This document shows, piece by piece, positions 12,951-25,500 of a DNA stretch of 64,000 bases. Location: NCBI RefSeq assembly GCF_000764305.2, contig NW_025941463.1, positions 186,001 through 250,000 on the forward strand, in the 5' to 3' direction. The position numbers were made by a program, and so were the translations under genes. The notes beneath the pieces were generated by a model that saw nothing but the letters and a program-made list of their open reading frames with translations, ran no database searches and was not told the origin of the DNA. The DNA comes from Hyalella azteca (Eukaryota; Arthropoda; Malacostraca; Amphipoda; Hyalellidae). The number at the start of each line of letters is the position of its first letter. Positions within the stretch are counted from its first letter, which is position 1.

Positions 12951-13995
12951 GACAACAACCAACACTGAAAGTTAATGTTTCAGTCAAATGTTATGTGAGG
13001 AATAATGTCCGCTCATAACGCTTATCGCTCGATTTTTTTTCTTCCATGAAATTATAGAATTTCACAAACATTTATAGTATGAATTTGAATTTCCAAAGAT
13101 TTAATCAGGAAATTTGTACCAACTGACCGCGAGTGGGAATGTATTATGGCTCCATGATTTCCTAGCGAAATACAATTCTCTATTTAATATTTATTTGAAG
13201 CATTGTCATATAAAGATTAATATCGAAATCCCGTGTTTCTGACAGATGCGGCATAAACTAAAGCTCGTTTTTACTCCGACCAACGCCTGTCAAGCCAACA
13301 TTTATCTCTCGCCTTGTTCTCTCGTCAATCAAGATAACACTTCTAATTTTTTGGCCGAGTCCAGCTCGAGTCGCGAGCTGGTCACGTTTTCTCTGAGCCG
13401 CGGCTGCGCCTTCATATCTCAAGTTATGACCTTCCACAAATTTAAACGAACTTTTCGTTCAAACTGGATAGAACACGCTCCTTCTAACCGGCATCACCTC
13501 GGAACTATAGAAGGCTTTAGTCCGAACTGTAATAGTCTATTTGCGTGACCTGGGGCTGTAAAAGACAAATGCGATCATAAAGTGTGATCTTTATTCTCTT
13601 CGGTGTCTCTGAGTTATCGCAAGAGTTTGAAGGGCAGATTCACTTCAGACACGTTAGGTGATTCAGGCTCTGAAAGAAAGCTACGGAAAGTAAGATGTCA
13701 AGAGATCTAGAATTTCTCTACTAGCTTGTACTTGGCGCCATTCAATGACCAAGTTTTTTGTAATGCATAGGTTAAGTACTAATATGTAGTTAATAAGATC
13801 CTATTTCTAAACGCATATATATATCACCCATTCATAATAGATTTATGAATGAATGTTTTCATGAATAAAAAAAAAACGTTTTATTTGCACGTTTTACTTA
13901 AAAAACGTTATATTTGCGCGACCGTTTTATTAGGCTCAATCGGGTGGAGCTGAATGTATTGTGTTTTTGTGAACACAATAAGGATACCGTTGCGC
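12951..13995. other. Unique DNA, one unrecognised 100-codon frame
   Basis: An open frame at 13246-13548 (+) gives 100 residues with no domain, signal peptide or repeat. In AT-rich DNA that length is expected by chance. GC rises a little over 13260-13520, which could suit an exon, but I see no convincing splice context. Not called as a gene. Confidence 0.4.
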
Positions 13996-14098
13996 AGTTG
14001 CAGTAGTGGACGGCAGTAGTTGCAGCAGTAGTTGCAGCAGTAGTTGCAGCAGTAGTTGCAGCAGTAGTTGCAGCAGTAGTTGCAGCAGTAGTTGCAGC
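13996..14098. repeat. 12-bp tandem repeat (CAGCAGTAGTTG)n
   Basis: About eight nearly perfect units end abruptly at 14098, where a synthetic adapter junction begins. The minus-strand frame across it encodes a repeating Ala-Ala-Thr-Thr pattern that runs on into the adapter and the next repeat, so that frame is artificial. Confidence 0.95.
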
Positions 14099-14136
14099 CT
14101 GTCTCTTATACACATCTAGATGTGTATAAGAGACAG
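14099..14136. other. Nextera mate-pair junction (synthetic Tn5 mosaic ends)
   Basis: This is CTGTCTCTTATACACATCT joined directly to its reverse complement AGATGTGTATAAGAGACAG, a perfect 38-bp palindrome. Each 19-base half is the hyperactive Tn5 mosaic end used in Nextera kits, and the head-to-head pair is the circularisation junction of a mate-pair library. It is not genomic. It separates two unrelated tandem arrays, so the join at this point should not be trusted. The translated fragment SYTHLDVYKRQ seen on the minus strand is a familiar artefact of this adapter in predicted proteins. Confidence 0.98.
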
Positions 14137-14276
14137 GTGGTACAAAATTGATTAGATTGTTTCTTTTCATGTTGCAAAACGGTACAAAGTCGATTAGATT
14201 GTTTCTTTTCATGTTGCAAAGGGTACAAAATTGATTAGATTGTTTCTTTTCATGTTGCAAAGTGGTACAAAATAGT
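14137..14276. repeat. 41-42-bp tandem repeat, 3 full copies
   Basis: TACAAA starts at 14141, 14183, 14224 and 14266, a period of 41-42 bp. Each unit holds GATTAGATTGTTTCTTTTCA and ends CATGTTGCAAA. The array begins exactly at the adapter junction, so its true left neighbour is unknown. Confidence 0.93.
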
Positions 14277-14317
14277 TCCCTACGACACTTTTTTAATACT
14301 CACAACTTTACTAATAC

Positions 14318-14478
14318 TTACAACAAGAGAGACAATAATTATGTTGTCGAGGTTTGATTTCAATTAATATTTTGCTCGTTTGTGTAAGCAGTCACCATAC
14401 ACACACAGCTTACCAAAACAAACAAAGTATTAATTGAAATCAAACCTCGACAACTTAATTATTTTCTCTGTTAATGTA
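14318..14478. mobile_element. Foldback / MITE-like inverted repeat
   Basis: The left arm contains TTGTCGAGGTTTGATTTCAA (from 14344) and the right arm its complement ATTGAAATCAAACCTCGACA (to about 14452). Pairing continues inward through AATATT-TGCTCGTTTGTGTAAGC against GCTTACC-AAACAAACAAAGTATT, and outward through AATAATT/AATTATT and AACAAGAGAGA/TTTTCTCTGTT. Arms are about 70 bp and the loop is only about 20 bases of CAGTCACCATACACACACA. The size and structure fit a MITE or foldback element. No clear target-site duplication is visible and the superfamily is unknown. Confidence 0.75.
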
Positions 14479-16131
14479 GGAATTATTGTCCGTCCCTAGG
14501 AAAATTCAATGCGATATGAAAACTTCTACGCTAATGCTCAAATTTTCTTAATTTCAATAACACCAACAGTAGTATCATTTCAAAATATAATTTATTGTTA
14601 ATATCACCCCATGTTGCTCCCACCCCCGTCCCCCGCCTGAGATTTACCGATAGCAGGGAGGGGGAAGGGGAGGGGGAATATCGATGTGTCTGAAGACCAG
14701 CCTTGATGTTTCAATAAGCCAGGCTGTAAATGGTGTGTAGTTCTATCTCTAATTAACTAAATAAAATTACGGATGTTAGCAGCTAAGCCGCAATTATAAA
14801 GCTAATTTTCAATTTCTGCGGTTGATCTTCAAAATATTGATGTTGAAAACATAAGTAAGGAGGAGCAAAAGAGAAAATTGCACGCAAAATAGATACATAT
14901 GGAATAATCCATAGTGTTTGATGATTCAATTTATTGCGATTGATCGAAGTACCAAACACTCAAACATTCTATTGTTGTGAATGTGAGGAAATGAAGCCAA
15001 CCAAAAACAGTGCATCGTCAAAATAAATTATAAATCATGAATACTGAATACGAGTTCAAGGTCACCATGTGCCAAAGAACATGTTAACAAATATTTTCAC
15101 CCTGTGGGCAGTTTCCTTTAAAAAGATATCAAAGACCTTCATATGTTTTTCTAGGTCATAAATGTGATGTTAAGACACCGACTAGGAGATTCTGTGCAAA
15201 ATAACTAAACCTGATATAATTTTAATATCATTATATTTTTTACAATGTAGTAATTGCAACAATCTGAGCCAAATCTACTTGGCTTTCTGCACAAATAAAT
15301 ATCATCTTTCAACTATCAGCATTCAATCGTCGCTATTCCAGTGACCACAGAAACCTCCGAGCAAGGATTTAACAGATCGTAGACATGGGCCCGATTGAGT
15401 GACCAGCGTCCACGCTTCTGCGACAAAAACCTTTCATTTCCGTTCGCTTCAAACCCTTTCATGGCCGTAAAAGATCGTGTGACGTCCTTCGTCACATCGA
15501 CCCTTCCACTTCCGCGACCAGGGAATTGAAAACCAAGTTGATTCTCATAACGGTTAAGCAGTTGTGGTCACTGCACGCCGTTCCCTCGACTGTATGGTGC
15601 ATAGGTTTGGTTCATCGGCACATCCTTATCAAAATATATGTAGTCAAGAATATTGTGCGTAAAGTAAAATTCCGAAAGGTTGGGAAATGCTCAGACAGGT
15701 TACTGCGTTCGTTGATAACGCAGTCATTTTTGTGCTCTTCGAGTAAACTTGACTTAAAGTCTCTACAGCAGCAGGCATTACAAAATTAAATTTTATTCAT
15801 TAATTCACAATACCTTCAGACACTGAAAGCAAATTGAATTTTGTCGTAGACAGATTCGTGAGTGAAATAAAAAATCACGGCTTATTTCATGATGGGAACA
15901 TTTCGGATTTATCAATAATTATCTTAAAATAATAAGTGAATTTATTTTATTTCGTTACTCTGTTTTGTTCTTTTTAATTTAGATGAATATTTGAACAAAT
16001 ATGGCAAAATATTAAAGGACACCCAGTGATCATGTTGCAGAAAACTCTCTCACTCACAGTGTTATATTTCCCGGTTGCGATTACCGCTACGTTTTTACAC
16101 TAATGAAAAAATCCACATGTGACATAAAAAG
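14479..16131. other. Unique DNA, no gene seen
   Basis: 14620-14680 has a C-rich then G-rich pair (CCCACCCCCGTCCCCC, then AGGGAGGGGGAAGGGGAGGG) that could pair or form a G-quadruplex. An open frame of 87 codons at 15526-15789 (+) has no domain. Otherwise plain AT-rich DNA. Confidence 0.45.
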
Positions 16132-16216
16132 TCGGCCAATCATTAAGAAGTTCCCGTGCTCACGAATGACATAAAAAATCTCTCCAATACGGAGGAAAGT
16201 CAAAGTTAAAAATGTC
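16132..16216 (+). repeat. 85-bp dispersed repeat, copy A
   Basis: It aligns with 20421-20506 in the same orientation over its full length at about 85-90% identity. Shared blocks include CGGCCAAT, ATTAAGAAGTTCC, GTGCTCACGAATGACA, CTCTCCAAT, CGGAGGAAA and AAAGTTAAAAATGT. There is no similarity outside these bounds and no terminal inverted repeat. It is an unclassified interspersed element, possibly a SINE or MITE fragment. Confidence 0.85.
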
Positions 16217-18133
16217 GTTAATTCCCCCACCACAACAATCAATACAGGTCTTTATGACGAGCGTGCAATCGGACCTCCCTGGAAAATGTCCCGAGAAACC
16301 CAACTCCAGCTCATCTTCTATTCAATTTTGAGCGGCGTTAGGCCTACAAAAAGAGTTTTTGAGCGATACAATGCAATATCCCTGCAGTCCCTCTGCAAAT
16401 TACACGTGAATTAACAGAGGCCATGACTGAATGTGGTTGGCCACCGCTAATTCGCCGACGATTTACATAAGGACTGAGTCATGGTTTCAATAAATACAGC
16501 TGGCGTTAGCGCATCACAGTTGTGTCTGAAGGCCGTGATCAAACTGAGACAATGCCAGCCAAATCGAGCCTATATGCCTAGGCCTAAAAATGGTCCCAAT
16601 CAAACCCGGTCAGGAGGCATCTGCTCGCAGCTATTGACACGTAACAACTATACTAATTATTTGCAGATTTGAATAAGCGCACAAATCTATCTTGGGTGAA
16701 TTCAAATTAAACTTTCATTTTGTGTTGTATACATGCTTCTATAAATTGATATCTTCTATATCATGCAACATATATCATTTTGCATTTGTCGTACTAAAAA
16801 AATCATATTGAAATCCGTATTACCGTATTGGTATTTATACGTGGAGATCGTTCCTGTTACCCGTCTTCTTGTTTAGTTGATCAGTAATCTGTTGTCCGCT
16901 GATTACTTCAATAAATCAAGTTAGGTTCATTGCAAGGTATTATATCGTTCTTATTAATTGTTATCTCTTCAATATCAATGAAAAAGATAAAATCAGTTAT
17001 TTTATTGAACATTGTTAAATATTTATGAAAAATACTGAGTGGTTTCGTTTTTTACCAACTGACTAGAAACTGAAAAAGTAATTTCACCTCGCAAATTTAT
17101 TATTTTCTAAATTCCTGTGCTCCATATATGAAGGGCGGCGGTTTGAAAATTGATCTGTGATAGCGAGAGAATCTTCAATTTAAATCAAGTCTTGAACTTG
17201 CATGGCCCTGTATTCTCTATTAATAACCCATTTAAAAGTTTGTAATTTAAAGTTCGTTTCCAAGGTACTAACCGATGACTGTGATATATATAGTGTTCAT
17301 ATGAGCGAGGTATTCGGCAGTCACGCTTCTGGGGAATTTGAGGCCGGTCTTGAATATCAGTTATTAGATCACCCAAACCACGCTCTGAAAATCGATAGAT
17401 TTCATTTATTTTATTTATTTGGTTTTATAATTCAGGTGCGCGTTTTATTGTTAAAAACATTCTGGTTTTTTCATGAGGTTTCAAGATTATTTCTTTCATA
17501 TATATTATTGATAAAATAAAATCATTCTTTCATAACAACAATCTCAAGGAAATAATTTCTTACAATTGATTTATATATTATAAATTTATACGAAATTTCT
17601 ATGCATGCATAAAGATGCATTTATTATTAAAGCAAACTATTATATCGTTTGACATGCAATAATTCTTTCTCGACAGCTTATGCTCCTTCAACTGCTATCT
17701 TGAAAATAACATGCATATTTTACGAATAATAAAACTCCCTATGTAAAACAGGATATTTTAATCATAAATTCAAACTACATACTCTCTGTCTATATTGTCT
17801 CTCTCAAGCCAAACTGTTGCGTGAGAAATTTAAGCTTTATCTCCTCTTTCCTTTTGTGGAGCATTGACGCGTGCGCTTCTCTGGCGCCATTGAAACGAAG
17901 CGTCTGCCTAATTTGCCACAAATCTCAGCCTCGGGCTATGTTCGTTACCCTATTTAAAATCATTAATTGATAAGCGTCGGCCAACCACCTGCCTGCTGCA
18001 GGCTTATATAATCCTCGCTGAACTTCCAGTGGTGCGCGTTCTGCTGCAGCTGATGTACTGCTTGGATCTTCATCTCGATTTTGGGAGAAACACGGGCTGA
18101 TATCTTGAGTTTTTCACTTGTAGTGAAAATTGT
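16217..18133. other. AT-rich unique DNA, no gene seen
   Basis: Open frames at 16481-16672 (+) and 17202-17519 (+), opposed by a minus-strand frame, have no known domain. A possible TATA box, TATATAA, lies at 18005-18011, 5' of the repeat array at 18134. No gene follows, so I do not call a promoter. Confidence 0.45.
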
Positions 18134-18883
18134 TCAGTCACTGCAGCAGTCATTCTGTAAGTCAGCCAGTGCATCGGTCAGTCTGTAAGCCAGCTAGTGC
18201 GTCAGTCAGTCAGCCTGTCAGCCACTGCAACAGTAAGTCTGTCAGCCACCGCAGCAATCAGTCTGTCAGCAACCTCATCAGTCAGTCGTTCTGTCAGTTA
18301 CCTCATCAGTCAGTCTGTCAGCCAGCGCAACAGTCAGTCTGTCAGCCACCGCATCATTCTGTCAGTCTGTCAGCAACCGTTCATCATTCAGTCAGTCTCT
18401 GTCAGCCAGAGCATCAGTCAGTCAGTCTGTCAGCCACCGCATCAGTCAGCCAGCCTGTCTGCTACCGAATCATTCAGTAAGTCTGTCAGCCAGAGCGGTA
18501 GTCAGTCAGTCTGTCAGCCACCACATCAGTCCGTCAGTCTGTCAGCCAGAGCATCAGTCCGTCAGTCTGTCAGCCACCACAGCAGTCGGTCAGTCTGTCA
18601 GCCAGAGCATCAGTCAGCCAGCCTGTCTGCCACCGAATCATTCAGTCAGTCTGTCAGCCAGAGCATCAGTCAGTCAGTCTGTCAGCCAGAGCAGCAGTCC
18701 GTCAGTCTGTCAGCCACCCCATCAGTCGGTCAGTCTGTCAGCCACCGAATCGTTCAGTCAGTCTGTCAGCCAGAGCATCATTCAGTCAGTCTGTCAGCCA
18801 GAGCATCAGTCCGTCAGTCTGTCAGCCAGAGCATCAGTCCGTCAGTCTGTCAGCCACCGCATCAGTCTGTCAGTCTGTCAGCC
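18134..18883. repeat. Tandem repeat of CAGTCAGTCTGTCAGCCA, about 750 bp
   Basis: Units of about 20-28 bp share GTCAGTCTGTCAGCCA followed by CCGCATCA or GAGCATCA. A longer block (CAGAGCATCAGTCAGCCAGC, then CTGTCTGCCACCGAATCATT) occurs more than once, so longer segments have been duplicated. It is open over much of its length in two plus-strand frames (116 and 237 codons), which follows from the shortage of TA dinucleotides. The translation is a monotonous Ser/Val/Gln repeat with no signal peptide, so I do not call a protein. Confidence 0.93.
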
Positions 18884-20420
18884 GACGCCCGCAGAGGGAT
18901 TACGCTCTAATTTAATTTGGCTCCTCGTTTAATTGAAGTTCTTTAGTAAATCCGATTATGCGATGGAATGAAAATTTTAGCCCATGGCCGTATTTTCACA
19001 AAATTATTACAGTGCAATTCCCTCGCCAGGGCTGAGGACAAGTGTCAAAAATATTTGTATGCCGTTTTTCAATAAGTGAATCGTTCAAACATACAATCGT
19101 ATGCCTTCAATGCAATTGATTAGTAATTTATTGATTTTTCCCCATGTATTGTATTTTATGCTAAGTGCCATTGATGATTAAACAACCAGGCTCTGATAAG
19201 GCCTTAAAATTCAATTCTTCTGACCAAATGAATTTAGAGGCCGGAAAAAATACGCAAATTTGAGCATAATTTTTAGGTCGTCCCTCGAGTCTACGAGTCC
19301 AACCTCATGAGTGTTTGTTACAATATATTTAATTATTAATTATATTTATTAATTTTTAAAAAATTATTCTGAGAAGATCACTTTAGCAGAAAGTTGGAAT
19401 TTTTAGGCCTGAACATCTGTTTTCAAATGCATACTTTCCTTACTACTCTAGAGCAAAAACTTTATTGCAGGGAAAACAATGATCTGTACGTAACAAACCC
19501 TACAATCTAAACAACAAAGCAATTTTAATGTGTAAAATTCCTTTGATTTATTTTATTTTCATGTAAAATTTATCTTTTTCTGGCCTGGACCAGCTGCAAC
19601 GTCTCCACATGCCCACCAGAACGCGCGCCCTCGGGGCACTCGTCCAACACACGTCACCGACGCACCGCTGCGGGAGGCGCGGTATTGCACTCGCGTGTAA
19701 AGTTCGCCTCGTGAAATAAAGCTACTTTCGCCTCTTCGAGTTCATTAAAGATTTTATACCATTAATAGAAAGAATTCAAACCCACAAATAGAAAGAAGCT
19801 TTAAAGTAATTATATTTAGCCTTCAAATTTACTTTCAAAGTTCCAAAGTAATTCTATAAAATCATTTACAAAAGAATTACGGTATCGAAAGTACAAATAT
19901 CGGTTATAACACTCAATTTTTTGAAGACTTCACATCGTTACTCCAACCTCTCAATCAAACTATAGCCTGGAAGTCAGCCAAGTCAAATCAGGAAGCTAAT
20001 CTCGGTACGTGGCTTGAGGTTTACCAGCTTTTTATACCCCGAAGATCTTTAACAATGCCCCGGCGAGCCTCGAGTGTGGCAGTCTTTGTAAAAGATCGAA
20101 CGAGAGGGAGAGGACGCGTGAGTCTGTGGCTTCTCCATTGTGTGGTGCCCGCAGACTGGGTTTAGGATATGATAACGAGCGCCCGTGCTGCCAATTGCTG
20201 TGTTTTTTCTTACTGTGATTGAAGGGTTAACGTACGGGGTATTTCTAGAACAGGAATTTAATCTAATTCGACGCTATTTCTCTTCGCTTTTCTAGACGTT
20301 TCACTTAATGCCATAAATTAAAATATTCATCATTTTGTAATTAAATTTTTTCATAATAATCGTTAGCGTCTGCTACAATTATGTTGCAGAATTTAGAACA
20401 AGAAATTTCATTTTCGATAT
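18884..20420. other. Unique DNA with a GC-rich patch, no gene seen
   Basis: 19590-19720 is a CpG-rich island (AACGCGCGCCCTCGGGGCAC and the following bases) in AT-rich flanks. No open frame of useful length crosses it. It might be a short exon or a regulatory patch. I see no further evidence. Confidence 0.4.
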
Positions 20421-20506
20421 TCGGCCAATTATTAAGAAGTTCCGGTGCTCACGAATGACAAAAAAAAAACTCTCCAATTCGGAGGAAAATAAAAGTTAAA
20501 AATGTG
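20421..20506 (+). repeat. 85-bp dispersed repeat, copy B
   Basis: Second copy of the repeat at 16132-16216, 4.3 kb away and in the same direction. It differs by scattered substitutions and by an A9-10 run in place of ATAAAAAA. See copy A for the shared blocks. Confidence 0.85.
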
Positions 20507-21654
20507 CCGTAAGTCATAAAATTATCTTGTATAAATTTAAAAAATTATGTTTAACAATTTATTGCATTCTTTCATATTAAATTGCTTGCGTGACGTGAAC
20601 TCGTTGTATATTTTAATGCCAATGGTCATTACGCGACATATTACCATGCACATAAGTAACACGTTTTCATCATACTGCATGTGTACAATCTATAAACGTA
20701 ACTTTTTTAATGATTATGCTAGCCAAAATTTTTAGAATAATTGATGTTAAATTTACAATAACAAAATTCGCACAAGCGAGAAGCTGACAGCTGAACTCGA
20801 CGGATGACAATTGAAATGAAAATTATCCAAGTTTCATCAGCGAAAATTATTTCGACAGCGTCTAAAGCATCTGCTCGAAAGTACAAATTGAATTATTTGT
20901 GTGAAAATCAACCGCATTGCCTCGCATGAGCGAAGTTCAAGGATAAATTTTTCAGCGTGGGCTGCTAATTATGCCTTTGAGCTGATGCTGTCGTTATCAA
21001 ACTTAACTGTTAGCTGTAAACGCGAGCGCTTGCCAACTCTAATTAGAGTAATTTAAATACTAACTATCCAAACATTCGTCGTTTGCTTTTTAGATGCTCC
21101 TTTCACGTATTGATAAACCTGAACCAACATTAAATATATTTCTTTTAGCGTGACTTGGAATTGCCTATGAAACAGTTTTATATCAATAAGATGAATATTT
21201 TTACATGTGAAACTCAGACATTGAATCTCGAGAAACGTATTAATTGGGAATTGAACTCAGATGACAAAAACCTCAGATGAAAACCAAGAAAGCGTGAACC
21301 TATCCAATATTCAATTGTTAAACAGATTTTTTACGCATTGTTCATTTTAATACGTCTCAAGAATGGGAAAAAACTGAAATGCCGTCAATTTAAACCATAC
21401 ACATAAATACAACTATATACCAATGGACGTGAGAATTATACTCATTAAGAAGATAATTAACAGTACTGTACAAAAAACTTTAGTTTTCTTAGAATACCAA
21501 TTGATATAGTTCCAAAAAAGGTTTTCATGCCGTTCATGTTTGAGAGAGAACGCATAGGAACTGTTGTCTCTGTAGTGCAAACGCAGTCAACGGCTGCGCT
21601 GAGCCTCGGGCAACGGAACTCTGAATTGGACCTGCGGGCGATCTGAGCTACTGT
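20507..21654. other. AT-rich unique DNA, no gene seen
   Basis: One 62-codon frame at 20547-20735 without a domain. No repeats or hairpins of note. Confidence 0.5.
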
Positions 21655-22520
21655 TGCTCCTGTTGTGGCTGTTGTTGAGGCTGTTGCTGGGGCTGTGGTT
21701 CCTGTTGTGGCTGTTGTTGGGGCTGTTGCTAGGGCTGTGGTTCCTGTTGTGGCTGTTGCTCCTGTTGTAGTTGATGTTGGGGCTGTTGTTCCTGTAGTGG
21801 CTGTTGTTGGGGCTGTTGCTAGGGCTGTGGTTCCTGTTGTGGCTGTTGCTCCTGTTGTAGTTGTTGTTGGGGCTGTTGTTGGGGGTGTTGCTCCTGTTGG
21901 GGCTGTTGTTGGGGCTGTTGTTCTTGTAGTGGCTGTTGCTAGGGCTGTGGTTCCTGTTGTGCCTGTTGCTCCTGTTGTAGTTGATGTTGGGGCTGTTGTT
22001 CCTGTAGTGGCTGTTGTTGGGGCTGTTGTTGGGGGTGTTGCTCCTGTTGTGGCTGTTGTCGGGGCTGTTGCTCCTGTTGTGGCTGTTGTTAGTGGTGGTT
22101 CTTCTGTTGTTGGGGCTGTTATTGTGGCTGTTGATGGTGATGTTGCTCCTGTTGTATCTGTTGATGGTGCTGCTGTTGGGGCTATTGATTCTGTTATTGA
22201 GACTGTTGCTCCTGTGTTGCTTCTGTTGTTGAGGCTGTTTTTGTTACTGTTGTTGAGGCTGTTATTGAGGCTGTTGTTGGGGCTGTTGATGATGGTCTTG
22301 CCCTTTTCTGTTGTGGCTGTTGTTAAGGATGCTGTTGAGGCTGCTGTTGAGGCTGTTGATGATAATGTGTCTCCTGTTGTTAGGGCTGTTATTGGGCTGT
22401 TATTGAGGCTGTTGCTCAGGTTGTGGCTGTTGTTGGGGCTGTTGTTGGTGTTATTGCTCCTGTTGTCTGGGCTGTTGTTATTGCTGTTGCTCCTATTGTA
22501 GCTGTTGGTAGTATAGTGAC
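21655..22520. repeat. G/T-rich array of CTGTTG hexamers, 865 bp
   Basis: The words GGCTGTTGTTGGGGCTGTTG and CTCCTGTTGTGG alternate through the block. A longer unit is repeated: the stretch from about 21700 (GGCTGTTGCTAGGGCTGTGG) recurs near 21810 and 21935. The plus strand carries a 278-codon frame of the type AVVPVVAVVGAV, which is low-complexity and turns into a poly-Leu run, so it is not a credible protein. The complementary strand is a CAA/CAG-rich tract. Confidence 0.92.
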
Positions 22521-25500
22521 CACCGTTGAATTAGAAAGAACGCGCAGGCAATTACACTAGTAATTTTTCCATATTTCTGTAACCAAAACACGACCAACTT
22601 CTCGCCAGATTAGTGTTGCCAGACCGGATAAATTTTCAGTTAGTTTAGACCGTCCCCTCTCCGTCCCTGATTTCTAACATGACGCAGATTCCAGCGACGC
22701 CACTTTCATTAGTGAACTTCTGCGACGCCGGGACTAAACTTTTGCTGATTCTTGGCTAATTGGTCGGTCATAATGAGGCTAATATACAGGCTAGTCTTCA
22801 GTCACCCCTGCCTTCATTTTGCAGCGGATGTCTTGCCTTCAGCGCAGGACATCAAATGAAAAATTAATGTAGATAATCCTACAACGTCCTTCCTAATCCT
22901 GCGCAACGAAAATATCTGTACGTACTTCTCAGATACTAAAACTTTAAAGACTCTATATTGATCAGAAAATTAGAGACTCATTTTTTAAACGAGAAATCTT
23001 TAATAATATTTATTGGGGTGAATAAATAGCGTGGGTAGAGACATAATTGATGGGTGCGGGTTAAAAAACTTGACTGCAAAAATTGCTGCTGCAACATACT
23101 GAAAAAAATAAAGATGCTTTGTAAAAACAATTGGAGTAAAATGTCTGTTTTACCGGTAACAATTAGAAGCGTTGAGCTAATCTCGTGTTCAACACACCAA
23201 GATAGCTACAAAACCGCTGCAAGCTTTTCGTTAATATCTACTGAACAACTAATCTGAAATCCTTGTTCTTAAATAATGGAATCGCTTACTAATTACTTTC
23301 TGGTTTAACACGAGCTTTACCGATCACATACGTCAATCTAACTCGAGTGTTAAGACAATCTTGAAACTTACTACGACATTGCGAAAGTTTTGGGATGCAA
23401 CTCAATTTTCATGCAAATGACCCAAGTTGGACAAATCGGACATGGCTGGAAAGGAGGCAGCGATAAAGACCTTCGTAGGGCAATTGAAACGTGGTAGACC
23501 CTACAAGTTCTGTTCTGATGTTACCAGGAGTTGAAACAACACAACTGATCTATAATTGGTTCTAAGGTAGAGCTCATTCATTACCAACATGACACCGTAT
23601 AGTTGAATCTCCGGCCTGGCGAATTGATACACATTATCAGTAATATTTCTGTAAAATTTAAACTACCAAATTCCGAAGTGAATGCGAAATATATTCAATG
23701 ACACTAAATTATCAATGGCTTAATTGCTAAAGATATTCAACAAAAAATCGCCAAGTTCACTGCCTTGTATTAGCGGACAACTCTTAATATAACTGCAAAA
23801 TTTATTAAAAGGCATCGATTATTCTTTAAAACACATCGATTAATCAAGTAATTTTAAGAAGGGTGGAAATTTCGAAAATTATTTTTTCGAGTCCACGTCA
23901 ACCTAACGCTCTCTAATTCGTTATAGATTTGAATTTTATTAGTTGGAAAGTGTATCATTTTTATAAGTGTAAACATTCGGTATTTTTAGGCCGTACTATT
24001 CCCTCGCACGATGAAAAGAGGTTTTGTTCTTCATATATGTTGGTACTTTGTTTTTATTGTATGAATTCAATTATTCAGGAAGTATACATGATGATAGATA
24101 ATTTCAAATGTGCAAACGATTTGAGAATTGGCAGATATAATATTTAGCGTCACTTTAATATTTAAATTATATGACATATAAAGGAGCGATTCTTTAAATA
24201 ATTGCATAGAGTGCTGCAGAAAAAATGTAAGAAATAATTTCAAAATTCCGACAGAGCCTAAATTGCCCGTACACTTACACGCAGACCTGCGAAACAAAAA
24301 ATAAATTATGTTTGTGTTTTATGTTTTATTTATATAAATTACAAGATTCATCTGCTGTCTGAACAACTACGGTGGAATGTACGACTACACAGCATAAGCT
24401 TACTCCTTGCTAGACCACAACGCTGAAAATAACTGCATGAAAATAATTGTGTATTTTAAGATGAGCAAAAATGGAGAAAGAGCCAGAAACACTTCTATAA
24501 TTAATAGTAATTTAATAAACTTTTAATGCCTAACGGTTGTAGGCCTGGATATTCAACGTGAAGCTGGCCTGTTCAACTCTATGAACATGAATTTCTGTCA
24601 ACAATCATCTAGAAATTTTCAAATGGGCTCCTCTCTGGCCATCAGAATTAATTCACTCGTGTCCATACAGCAGCAATAAAAAAGGGAGGGTTGCAACTAG
24701 CTCGTCTTTGGATGGAAGGCTATGGCATTCCTTTTGTCGGCAAGGAGAGACAAACTCTTTGTGATGCGAGCCGCAGCCAAGAGTGGTAACTTAAACTACC
24801 AACTGAAGAAGAGCATTGCCGCACTCCCTGCCTCTCACATTACCATATTAAATTGGTCCGTTCAAGCCGTTCCCGAAAGCCAATTACGAAGTTAAGTAGA
24901 GACTGCAATTATAGACTCAGGGTGCATTTAAACCTTCTAAAAGAAAAGCTCCTTGCATCAATATAACCGCACCAAGTGCGAAGAGAATCCGATTATTAGT
25001 TTCAATGAAGAGGCATGGTTATTGATCCTGTATACGAGTGGGCCGGGAGAGACGCTGTGCGCTTGGAAACAGGCCTACGCAACCTGACCGCAGTTCGGCA
25101 GAGTAAATCGAAATCCTGTTGCTGACAAATGCAAACTGAAGCGTGATTTGGAGGAATCACTTATTAAAAATAGCGTGGTGTAGATCGTGAATTGTATTTT
25201 TCAGAGAGAAATAGAAGATTAACGCAAAAAAATGTCTATGGTTATGCATGAATACTAAACATCATGATCAGAGTTAAGCTTTTACTACATCAGAGGGAAA
25301 ATATTACAGGAGCTTTGCGGCTTTTATTGAAAAATGGGAGATTTGGAATAGTGAGAAAACTGAAAGCGTTAAGACTTGTTCGCAAAGTATGTGTATTTTT
25401 TGGGTGCCGTTCTTTTAACGGCATCATCATACGCTGCTCTCTATATAGACCTTTTCTAAAGTGTGATTTTAAGTTATAGTTGTATTTTAAATTTACATTT

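Noticed and set aside
13898..14260. 120-codon minus-strand frame
   Set aside because: It runs through the synthetic adapter (giving SYTHLDVYKRQ) and two tandem arrays.
18005..18030. TATATAA followed by CCAGTG, a possible core promoter
   Set aside because: Spacing from the TATA to the possible initiator is about 23 bp rather than 30, and only a repeat array follows.
18197..18910. 237-codon Ser/Val/Gln-rich frame
   Set aside because: Entirely within a tandem repeat, with a second overlapping frame open over the same array.
21665..22501. 278-codon plus-strand frame, Val/Ala/Pro-rich, like an elastic or cuticle protein
   Set aside because: It is the translation of a CTGTTG hexamer array, changes to poly-Leu without a boundary, and has no signal peptide or domain.
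24860..24900. CCCGAAAGCCAATTACGAAGTTAAG resemblance to the 5S rRNA internal region
   Set aside because: Only GAAGTTAAG-like bases match. No flanking 5S helices or box A/C spacing could be found.
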